Made by a program: the position numbers and the translations under genes
Shown here: positions 48,793 through 59,344 of the stretch, in pieces
Layout: each line of letters opens with the position of its first letter
Position numbering within the stretch: position 1 is the stretch's first letter
Notes under the pieces: model-generated
What the model was told of the DNA's origin: nothing
Database searches by the model: none
Seen by the model: only the letters and a program-made list of their open reading frames with translations
Origin: Albugo candida
Taxonomy: Eukaryota > Oomycota > Peronosporomycetes > Albuginales > Albuginaceae
Direction of reading: 5' to 3'
Assembly: GCA_905220665.1 (NCBI GenBank)
Contig: CAJNAR010000164.1
Location: 124,001 to 188,000 of the forward strand
Length of the DNA stretch: 64,000 nt

Positions 48793-49793
48793 TCGGCTAA
48801 CCGGACACCCCCACACTCTCCTCACATATCTTTTATATGTTTTATATGTTTTATATGTTTTATATGTTTTATATGTTTTATATGTTTTATATGTTTTATA
48901 TGTTTTATATGTTTTGATATACACCCCCCCCCCAATGTCAAATATGAGTCAAAAATACCTTGTGATGTTTTGGTTTGTTTATGTGTTGAGTTCGCCGTTT
49001 CAGTTTTGGTAAAGGGAGATGGGTTGACCAGAATTCCGATCGAGTTATGATTCAAATGATAAAATGCTATGACTGCTGAATCTATCGTTGATTGAATGAT
49101 TGATTTGAAAGGATGTGTAATGAATGGGAAAGGTTATCATAAAAATAAGAGCGACGGATAAAATTCCATATACCATGTACACTCCTAATTCTCACCTGCT
49201 CATACCTATCTACTGGGCCAACATTTCCGCGCGTAATTTTTGGGCAAGCGGGACATCGTCGGCGGAATCGCTCTCAATAGCCTTAAAAAAACCAGTAAGA
49301 AGAAATCATACACGAAGCATTGTGGCTTACCTCAACGCCTTTCTTGCACTTTTGCATTTTTTTTTCGCTATTGGTAATTGTCATTGTGATGGGATGAGTC
49401 TGGAAAAACGGCAGATGTCAGTTAGAAGTATCAAAGCGATCTCAAGACAAACCCGCATGCATGAATGCTGTTAACTTACAACATCGCGCACTATTTCAAA
49501 CAGCACGGTCGTTCAATGACGTCATAGGGACGGGATAGTCGCCCGTATTGAAATATTCCAATGTCGCGTGGACCACAAATCGACCATTATCCAACAGGAA
49601 GACGTTACGGTGGAGAAGAGGCCGTGGTCATGTACCAAATATGTGTTGTATAGGGTAAGGGTGTCCCGTTTAGGATGTGCGTGCAATAAAATGTAATTTT
49701 CTTATTACCTAAATAGGGGGGGGGGGTATAAAACATATGTGAGGAGAGCGGGGTGGTGTCCGGTTAGCAAAGGGGGTGTTCGGATAGCCGCTC
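48793..49793. mobile_element. Family E TIR element, copy E2
   Basis: Left end CGGCTAACCGGACACCCCC; right end inverted as GGTGTCCGGTTAGC followed by a second, outer GGTGTTCGGATAGCCGC. The interior matches E1 over several hundred bases. It interrupts MULE transposase 3. E2 differs from E1 by the tandem 9-bp array near its left end. Confidence 0.75.
48831..48915. repeat. 9-bp tandem repeat, about nine units
   Basis: Nine head-to-tail copies of TTTTATATG plus a partial unit. Because nine is a multiple of three, the array stays open on both strands and yields artificial frames of repeating CFI or YKT residues. E1 lacks it. Confidence 0.9.
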
Positions 49794-49794
49794 C

Positions 49795-52300
49795 CTTTCT
49801 ATAATTCCTTCAATCAAATCGTTCTATATGTATTTGAAGAGACTTAATCACAGCAATATATTCAAGCAAATGAGTCACGTCTGGAAATAAGCGATCACAT
49901 CATTGACGCATGAAGGCAGAGAAATTGTTATACGAATACCTCTTCAGGATACCAGTTGGGTATGATATCGCACAGAGAGAGCCGCTCTTCAGGTCTAATA
50001 TTACAGAAGTCCAACTTTCTATGCGTAATTCAATCAAACCTCTATGGGTGATAATCAACGTTTCTATATTCTTTAATTTTGATTCAGCAGCAACCTCAGC
50101 GACTCTATTTGCATGACAGCATCCATGACTGTTCTGCATTATGATCCTTATTCAACTTAGCGCTTCCCAGTGATTTGGTAATGTCAACATTGGATTAGCT
50201 CAGAATATTCTGAATAGTTGACACCAAGTTCTTGCATGAAGAAATGCGGTTTGTTGCGGTGGTACCGGAGCAGACGACCAGACGGGTACGAGTTCGAAGA
50301 TACTATGTCGTAGATCTATCCTTTCCAAGCTCACCAGTAAGTCGACGAGCATAATAGAATATGCGCACCTTACCGGCCGATCACTTGTCAAGTGAGTAGC
50401 AAGTCTTTCAAAGTGAGAATCATAAGATGATCATCTCCAGAGTGCCAAAGCTCGAATAGATTAAACTGGTTTGCATAGGGCTGATAACATTGGACGCGAA
50501 AAAATTAACTTCATAGTGCACTGTACTCAAATTCGGTTTCCACGATCCTTTTACACGAGCAAAGAAGATTGACATAGCACCCTGCTTAGGCGCAACTCAT
50601 AAAAAATGGAATTGCGTGTAATATGTTGGTGAAATCCAGTCTTTTGTTGTATCATCCTCTACTCCTCTACTTGCACTGGAAGGATTGGCACTTACCGCCT
50701 ACCTGCCAACAAGAGGGCATTTTTTCATACGACGCTGAGAGGCATTCCGGTATACTTGCTGAATCAGCAGCAGAGTAGCGTGTAGCGTATTGTCATCATC
50801 GTGTTACAGGCTTGAAGTTACTATAGTACGTCCACTTGAGGCGGATTGATTCCATGTTAGCTCAAGATGATATCAAGAAATAACACGTCACTAATCTGTA
50901 TAGAAATAGAGGATGTCAACAAGACAAGCGTTTTACTTTCCATGAATATTCACGTGGAATAGTCGAATGACATGTGGGAAAAGAATGAAGCCAAACACAG
51001 GTCTTCCCTAGATGCAATATTTATGTGAGCCGCGATTGCGCGTCGGGTACTTGTTTCATGAAGATTGGACGGAATCGAGAATATAGAAACAGCGATCCAG
51101 TAAAATCAACGAGAACTCTTCAGCTTTGGCTCTTTGGAAGTACAAAACCCAGAGCCATCTTCCGTTTGGTTCAACATGGTGGAGACTGACTCTCCCTGGA
51201 GGCTTTCTCGATGGTTACTTCCCAGAAAACTCTTTGTGCGGATCATACCCAACTCGTGGTGCTTAGCGAGAATACTCCAAATACCAATGTATGCTTCCTT
51301 CAGAATGAATGGTGATGCTTTAAACGAGATCCCCTTCATGAGTGGATCCAGATAGTATCACTGTAGTCATTATAAACAAGCTCGTTGGTATAGTCTTTCT
51401 CCGCCGACGACAATAAGATGTTGCGGTGGGAAGCAAAATATGCTGGTGCTGATCAGTAAGCATGGGTTTATCGGTAGTAACGTGATAGTAAATCACACAT
51501 TAGCAGCTTTCAATGAAAGCTCCGAGTTTCTGAAATAAGAAGATGACTTCTCAAACTTGGGCTGCTCCTTGATGGATTCGACTGTTGCCACACACCAGCA
51601 TGAGTGCAAAGGATCACGAATCTAGTGGTAGTGCAGTGCAGGCTTTGTATCTGAAGTCCATAGGCAGGATTTTGCAAGTCACCATTATTTCCATCTCCTC
51701 CGGTTCCAGCAGGCATGAATTCACGTTTCTAGTGCTACAAATTGATATATGTAGTGCCATGGAGGTTCCGAGCAGTATACATGCTGACTTTTGATTTCTG
51801 GCCGAAGAATTTGTCGGAACTTTCACGCATCACGTATTCCTGGATTGCAACATGCAACCTCGTTACTACGGTATGCGGTGGGTAAATAATGCATCATGTA
51901 TGAGGTAAACAAAGTGGCGATCAGGGACACAATTTAGTGTCGCAAAGGATTGCGCAAGTCAGCCATGGGATACTTTACCTATTTGAAAGGAAGGAAAAAG
52001 AAGTCACCCCATCATACCAGTGTAAATCATCAAAAATTCTTAAAAATCGATTTACGACGTGCAATTGCTCAAACTAATTTTGTAAAAGAAGGTACTAGCT
52101 GGTCTACTTATACTGCGTTCCGCTAACATACACCGATATGAGCTAAAAACTTCTCGGGTATACATGTAAAGCCACACAAAACAAAAGAAAAATGCTAGCA
52201 TTGTGGAGATCATTCAGTCTAGAATGGAATCTTTCACCTCAGGCTTCCAATCCAATCGTGAGGCTCGACCACCACGTAAGATTTTTGAAGCCCATCGACC
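49795..52300. other. No resolved gene; possible decayed or spliced coding pieces
   Basis: On the minus strand, stretches such as HVAIQEYVMRESSDKFFGQ (near 51830), VESIKEQPKFEKSSSYFR (near 51570) and KEAYIGIWSILAKHHELGM (near 51290) look protein-like. I could not join them with consistent splice sites or assign a family. Confidence 0.35.
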
Positions 52301-52304
52301 AATG

Positions 52305-53587
52305 TTACGACGTCTCTGAAAAAGAATTGTCGTCAAATGAACAATTCAAGTGATGTATAGTCAGCATTACGTGTATATAGATTTTTGCCGTCCCCCAGCT
52401 CGTCTTCACTTGTTCGCTTTTTACAACTTCAAAAAGAGCGGATTGCAAGATTTGACTTGCCGTTATGACGTAGCTTCCTTGCTTAAGCTTCTCCGCGACC
52501 AGCGATATTGACCTCCAATCACTGTACAGCGTGTCAGAATAATTTCTAATTGGAATAAATGCACTACCTATCACTAAAGCAAGTTGCATGACAAAAAACA
52601 ATTGTGCCGTCGGTCCAATCCTTTTCTAGAAATGATCCATACCAAAATTCGATCGAGGAGGCAAGACAATTATTTTTGGTTAAATTCCTGAGCTTCACCG
52701 CTCTTTTCTTTGCGAATGTGTTTAACGGCTTTGGGAGATTTTTCAGCGATTTATAGACATTCGAGTGAATCATCGCACCTCCAACGCCTCAATGCCAATA
52801 ACCTTGTCGAAATTATATAGAAGACTTGCTGCAATTACAGCTTTTCCAGTTCCTGAGCCCTATGGGAATATAAGCGTTCATGCACTAAAGCGTAAGATTA
52901 CTGTAGGGCACCACCAAATCATAAAAGACCGCCTCGTTCTTCATTATTGATCCTTGTCGAATGACCCACTGTAACACGTCTACGAATGCAAAGAAATCGA
53001 TTTCTCCATAAATCTAACAATGACAATTCAAAATGTGGTCAAGAGCATTTCCGCAACCGCAAAAGAAGAGCAGTCCCGACATAAGACGATTCGTTAATGT
53101 TTGCATCTTCGCGTGCTTGCATTGAAAGTTCTTTTCCGTACTGTTGAATCAATAAAATAAATAAATATTAGCCAGGTACGAATTACAACATACCTCACTT
53201 CCAAACCCATGATAGACTTTTGAGAAAAACTGAAAAGGTTGCTCATACAGAATTGTTAGAGCAAAATCTTGTACTTTCATATTTTCTAGTTCTGCTTTGG
53301 CGGAATCCGGAATCAAAGATTTTATTTTCTCTAGCGCGTTGCTATCTTTTAGTATCTGTTGTCCTTTCGGTTCCTGTAACAATTGGGCCACCTCCTTGCG
53401 TACATATGTCGAGAGCTGCAGTAGCTACATTCGAGCGGATGATGATATGTAATTGTCGACGTGAAAGATGCAATGCATTTACCTGTTGCCAATCTTCATC
53501 ATTTGGGTCGTATTTTTGGCACTTAGTCGCTTGCTGACTGAACGCAAGCAGGATTTTATCAAAGTTGTCGAAGCCCGAAAACGACAT
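52305..53587 (-). CDS. DOT1-like class I SAM-dependent methyltransferase, 7 exons
   Basis: The exons are 53587-53483, 53394-53194, 53140-53081, 53013-52915, 52859-52779, 52728-52568 and 52521-52305. All introns are GT-AG and 46-91 nt long, and they join in frame to about 307 residues. The start is the Met opening MSFSGFDNFDKILL. The N-terminal 120 residues are helical. IYGEIDFFAFVDVLQWV is the DOT1-like entry motif, FYDLGSGTGKAVIAASLL (about 152-169) is the SAM-binding loop, VIGIEALE holds the acidic ribose-binding residue, and WTDGTIVFCHATCF with GSYVITAS complete the Rossmann fold. DOT1 methylates histone H3 Lys79, but many protist relatives have unknown substrates, so the target is open. 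The donor of intron 3 (GTCGGG) is unusual. Confidence 0.75.
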
Positions 53588-56500
53588 TTTCAATGGTCTG
53601 TGAACACCAGTAATTAATAAACCCTTTTTATTGATAAGCTTTCTATCACATCCAAGGTCGAGGTCTACTCGGCGATACGCTCTCGTGATTTGTGTACTTC
53701 GATGCATGGTCTTGTAAATGAATTGCATTCCACGGTTGTGATGTTACAGAAGTCTAGTTGAGGGTAAGAAGCTGTACAGGGGAAGTCGAGTGAGAGTCAG
53801 TCTCATTGTAACAAGCCAGTGCTGAAAAGTTCTTAAGCAGAGTTGATTGTCAGTGTCTTGAAGCAAAGTTTCTAGAGGATAGTACTGGCGTTTTCCAGCC
53901 GTTAACTGGTGGCGTGCAAAGTTCCAACAGCAACTGCATTATATTTCAAATACTTCGCAGACTTAGTGGATCGATCTCTGAATGATAAGAGAAATTAATA
54001 AGAGAAATTACATACGTCGAAGCAGAAATTATGTTGCCGCAAAACCTTGGAGTTGGAATGAAATCCTGGTCGGAATGTCTCTCCCGATTTGCTTCTGCTA
54101 CAAATCGTCAGCAGTTCAGCACCGTGCCTGATAGCTTATAGGGACATTCGTGTTAGGTGAACAGCTGTAAAAATGTGCTAAGATTCAGTTCATGTGATTC
54201 CACAATCTATTACAGAAGAAAAAGGATGAACGGTCGATTGTTCTTCCAGCAGTTTCTCTTGTCTTGCAATGAGTTTATGCGAAGCATCGTTTTCTGAAAA
54301 AGCCTACCGCAGTACATGATAACATGCTCCCTAGTGTAAAATCAGTTATTCAAAAAGGGTTGAAGCGACGCTCCGAGATAAGAATGATTGCTGGTGTGGC
54401 TAACATGGTTGTTTGGGCTTGATACCGGACTTCAACTCTTCAGGGCTGTTGGTGGAGCATTTGTACGATAGTGCATGGTAGACAAAAATATTTATTTGAG
54501 AGGTACTATGTCGGCAAAATACTCTCAAGCCAAAAGCAAATAGATAGGAAAGCAAAGTTTCATCGGCCCCATTATGGAGCCATTCAGACGCCAACACATC
54601 TCCTTTCAAAATAAAAACATACATCCTTGTGATACCGTCGTATTTCAGGCCATATAATTGTCCCAAAGAATTCTTCCGAATGGCTCAATTTGCAAAACGC
54701 GCGCGCTTCAAGCAGCTGGACGAGGTCAGCGCCCTATCGGGGATGACATACGGTCAATATGCATTTACAATGCAGTGGGCTGATCCAAGGTGGTTGTCTG
54801 TCACGTACGTGTCCATTGCACACTTTTGGCGTGTTATCCGGCTCCTATGCCTCTAATATTCTTCTCTAAACGAACATTGTAAAAATTATTGAGGTCTATT
54901 GTGTTCCGACTAAACTAGAGTTTCACACAGTATTGTAACAACAGCATCGATCTACATTTGCAAGTGGGGGCAGTCACATTATATTACGCGGAGCCTGTAG
55001 TCTATCGCCAATCCGGCTTGTTTACTTTATCCATCCTCTATGATTGTATATGTTTGTTCTGCCGACGCACTACAACGGGTTACCCACGCGGAGCTAAATG
55101 TCAACGTAGTATCAAAATACCCGCTATCAGCGGTTGATAAATCCGTCAAAGTGTGTCCATACCGCAGAACAAGATTTTCCGGTTCAAGCGACTATGCGTG
55201 ATAACACAAATCCTGCAGCATAGCACATACGTCGAAAGTACCATAGCGTGATTGAAAATATGTAAGTAGTTTTAGTCGGAGAAACATTCTGTCACCAATA
55301 CTGAAATTTATGATGAACTCCTTCCTTCTCGATGAGACTGTTTGACAGCGTGTATATGCTGTAACGAGATATTTAGACATACTGACACTATATTTTACAC
55401 CACATCTTGCTTGCACGTATCTTTGAAGTTGATACTTCTTATCGAGGTCCAGGTAGTGAAGAAGACTTACACTGACTCGTGCTGAATCTTTGACATAACT
55501 TCAGCCGAGCGGCTATGCAGTATGCACAAACCTCAACGAATGCACATACACGCCTCCAATTCTGCTCATTGTCATCATCACTCGAAGTTTGACAATGTTC
55601 CCAGAATATGTAATGTTATATAGCGTGATTGCTCCAATTTCTCGACTTAACTAGGTGTTATTCTTTGAAGCCTTGACCCACATAAGCGAAGAATTTTGGA
55701 AGGGGAGTCTGGTAACTCTAAGTATCATGCATGGAATTATCGAGCAAAATTGCAACTTAGAATCTTGCTCTGCATTGATCGCTGCGAATAGAACAGGTAT
55801 CAAGCAGCCAAAGGGGGTAAAAGGGTGAAAGGGGTAGACGTTAGAACTAGCGGCTTGCACTACGATGATGCCAGCTGTGTACTACATTTGCATCTTTCTG
55901 CGATGAGTAGGGCTTCTACTCTCGTTTGGGACGACTGATGTTTAAAATCAGCTAGGCAACAGCAGCATAGTGCGTGCTAGAGATTGAGGAATATGCTTAC
56001 GCGGAGAACACGATTTTGCTATGAGCCGATAAAAGCGCTTCAAAACATGCCTAAATGCGTAAAGCATCAAACGAGAAGTACTTCACTTAGATTGGAGCAG
56101 ATGCTCAGCTGACCCGCTCGCTGCTGCCTTCAAACTGAATACTTACTTGCGTTCAAATATGTCGATTAGCGTATCGCAAGCGCGCAAAGTATGAGAAGGG
56201 CATCGCTCTACTCACTGCTGCAATCATTCTGGAGGGCAATAAAATCTCGAAGTTAACATTGACGATGCTGTCAGCTCGATACGATGTCAGAAAGCTAGGG
56301 CTTAGCCTAAAAGGGAATAAACACGAACTCCTAGACAATAGATATCATCTCTTGATATTTTCTGGCCACTGCCAGTATTAGTTTCGCGCGAGACATTCAT
56401 TACTGACTAATTGTTTGATGATTACACTCTCAAATCCTCTTTTCGAATCGCTTTGACTTCTCCTTATAAAATTATTTTCAAAGCTCCAATATTGCAAACA

Positions 56501-56818
56501 CATTAGGAGTCTCGTTAGGTGTGCATATATCTGAGAGTTGAGACCGTTGTCTTTTCAGATGATTTGTGCTGACGTGCTGAAATTATTGCTTCATATTGAA
56601 AATAATAAGGCTAGTGCCAAAGTATTTACAGTTATAAGATAGCATTTACGAACTCGCTCCGATTGCTGAGTGATGTTCGTAATGTGGGCGTTTGCCTATT
56701 TGGAGATTATGCTGATGGCTACATTGCTTTCCCAGCATTAATCACCTCTTTGAAAACATACCCTCTTCATTGGCAATAAATCTATACCACGTATGTAATA
56801 TAGCGATTCATCGAATCG
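53588..56818. other. Intergenic; possible unrecognised exons near 54200-54860
   Basis: This lies between two divergently transcribed genes. The plus strand near 54280-54420 reads KHRFLKKPTAVHDNMLPS, then VIQKGLKRRSEIRMIAGVA, and near 54680-54800 it reads MAQFAKRARFKQLDEVSAL. These could be exons of a gene I cannot identify. The rest shows only short frames. Confidence 0.4.
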
Positions 56819-58940
56819 ATGGCGATGTATACAAAAATGACAGCAACAGGATCTTCTTTGATCGTGGCTCCGCGATCAATATCAAGAGATTTAGAGTCGA
56901 GAATATCACAATCAATAGCCAATATAATGAGTAAGCACGACATTTCGAAGTTGACGACAAAATTCGTTCGACAAACAGTAGAAAAAGATGTTCATGTGAG
57001 TCTGAACAACCACAAAGAGGTATTAAAGCGTCTCATGCATCAGGAATTGCGAAAAATACGAGCTCAAAAGGTTTTTCGGCTATTCTTATTATTTTTCTTA
57101 CAAGTTATGAAAAATCATACCGTCGTAGGTAGCCAAACGAGTGGTTCCTGCTCCGTGGCGTCTGTCACAACGTCGTCAAAGTGTCAAAACCGCTTTGAAT
57201 TATATATACAGAATACTGTTAAGTGACTCTGCTCAATTTGAGGCATTCAGTCTACACGCGATTCAGTTTTATCACGATATACAAATTGTGGAAAATGGTG
57301 ATATACAAGAATCATGTGTGCTATATGCTCGACTGCTAAGCTCTATATGGCTCAAATCGGAGCGTTTGAATGATTTCAGATGGGATCCAGACTCTGTTCC
57401 ATCTCCAGAACAGGTGAAGAGCAAGTTGAAGCTTTACATAACTGATTATTTGGTATATTGGCTGTCTTGACTAGGTTGTGGAATTGATCCGGTCCGTCTT
57501 CACCCTCGAACGAGTTGGTCTATCTCATATGTATCGATCCGCTCTTCTTGCATTCTTTGATAAGAATCCTCCTGCATTCAGCTCTATGGTATAAAAGCTG
57601 ATGAATTATCTTCCAAAAATATTCAACAACTTGCTATCACTTTAGCATTATCTGGGATGGAGCCCATCGCTTGGGCCTCCATCGTCTTCTGATCCCGAAA
57701 AGTCGATATACGATCAAGTAGCGCAAGCAATTTTGCTCACATTTTTTGCGCATGCATTGAATATTTCCATCGGATGCACAACTACTCAGGTAAGTACTTC
57801 CGTGCAAGCGCGCATTTCCCCACAGATTGCTGACATATATGGCTCCAGATCTTCCAATACATTCCAGATTTTTACCCATACAAGTCACATACAGAATTAT
57901 CCATTAGTGAATATCGTTCCCAATTTCATTTGATATATCTGGTCGTTATGGTTGTGACGGATTTTGGAGCGTTACGATGCGATCAGGTGACCGCGTTGCT
58001 CATTTCAAAAAATTGAGCAACTTTTCACATTAATATTCGTAGGAAATATTACCACACGAGTATCACTATCTACGAAGCCAAATCCCATGGCTGATTGTTC
58101 GGCAAGATCTCGCGTTACTTGGCGAAGCTGTCCGCGTAAGTATGCTATTCTATTTCTTGTTGAATATTCGATATACATTGATGCGATGCTATATAGTCGC
58201 TAAACTGCTTTCCTGGTACAGACCACAGAGACCTTGTTCGTCGAGCTAGCGCGATGTTATTGACATCTCAACAAGAGGATGGATCTTGGAAGTCAGTCAA
58301 TGAGAACGACATGCGAGAAACATATCACACGACAATAAGCGCTTTGACTGCATTGATCCAGCCTAGATGGACTGGATTCGCACCCTCAATACCCGAACTC
58401 ACTCCATTATTAGAGACAAATCTTAGTGCAATTATTGAATCCATCACAAAGAATAAAAATGCATTACGTCCTAGTAAGTATGTATCAAGTCCAGTCCGAA
58501 ATAAAACACGTCCAACAGGCGGCTTCGGTCCACATCCAAAGCAAATCTCTCTTGATGCTCGATTATCACATGATACTCGGTCCAATAAAGCGAATAGCCT
58601 GAAGCGCACAAATTCTGATAGTTCCTCCAGCAATTCATCCAAAAGTGTACAAAATACACCGTCCTCGATTCCAGATCAAGAACTGCTAGAAGACTTGGAC
58701 AAGCAAGTAAAATCGTTGCAATGCATGTTGATTGACGCAGAAGAGGTCAAGGATATTTCTTCATCTTTGGCCCTCCATGTCCTGAAGACACTTTCTGGAA
58801 TGACACTCAATGTGGAAGTTCTCAAAAGCACAGGCCTTGGTCGGACCATCAGCAAATTGAAGAAACACAAAGATGGTGAAGTTTCAAGATCGGCGCAAAT
58901 TCTCATCAAAAAGTGGAAAAAGGATTTTTTCGAAGCTTGA
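56819..58940 (+). CDS. DEK C-terminal-like / TFIIS N-terminal-like domain protein, 7 exons
   Basis: The exons are 56819-57070, 57129-57413, 57475-57588, 57646-57789, 57849-57986, 58043-58135 and 58197-58940. Every exon length is a multiple of three, every intron is GT-AG and 56-61 nt, and together they encode 589 residues. Residues about 25-80 (SISRDLESRISQSIANIM, then HDISKLTTKFVRQTVEKD) resemble the DEK C-terminal DNA-binding domain. Residues 85-400 are helical, with VVTDFG, PHEYHYLRSQIPWL and QQEDGSWK, reminiscent of an alpha/alpha-toroid cyclase fold. A Ser/Asn-rich low-complexity linker follows. The last 65 residues (LHVLKTLSGMTLNVEVLKST, then RTISKLKKHKDGEV and IKKWKKDF) fit the TFIIS N-terminal (LW) domain. 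A nuclear, transcription-linked role is inferred. The start is the first in-frame Met of exon 1; an upstream exon cannot be excluded. Confidence 0.75.
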
Positions 58941-59344
58941 GAGAAAAAATGTCAAATTACTCGGAATTGTGGAATTTTAAGCATCAGTCTAGATTACAAG
59001 ATTTAACATCATCCAAAAAAATTATGAGCTCACAATCTTCTCACAATGATTATAGTTGCTCGCTGCAAGTGAAGTTTTCGTCGCTGAAATTGGCTTGATT
59101 CGTAACTTGATACAGATTATGCGGATTATAGACTCGATTCGTATGCCTCTAAGTGGAAATTGAAGGCTTATTAGCTTGTGTTATCAAATCGGCGCTACAA
59201 AGCGATAGGAGACAAACTATGAGGATTTCTGATCATTGTCAGAATCGCCAGATGCGCATGCATTGTTGATGTATGTTACAAACTCACCCGACGAGCGCAT
59301 TATCGTTTATTTAATTTACACGACCACTGCTTGTAATATCTGAT
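58941..59344. other. Intergenic between convergent genes
   Basis: This separates the stops of the DEK/TFIIS-like gene (plus) and XPG (minus), so it should hold both 3' untranslated regions and polyadenylation sites. No canonical AATAAA signal stands out and no other feature is seen. Confidence 0.5.

Noticed and set aside
48724..49055. Frames with repeating CFI, YKT or KHI residues
   Set aside because: Products of translating the TTTTATATG array; not genes.
57414..57474. Reading exon 2 of the DEK/TFIIS-like gene through to the stop at 57470
   Set aside because: A GTGAAG donor after position 57413 and a CTAG acceptor at 57474 give a 61-nt intron, matching its neighbours and restoring the long downstream frame.
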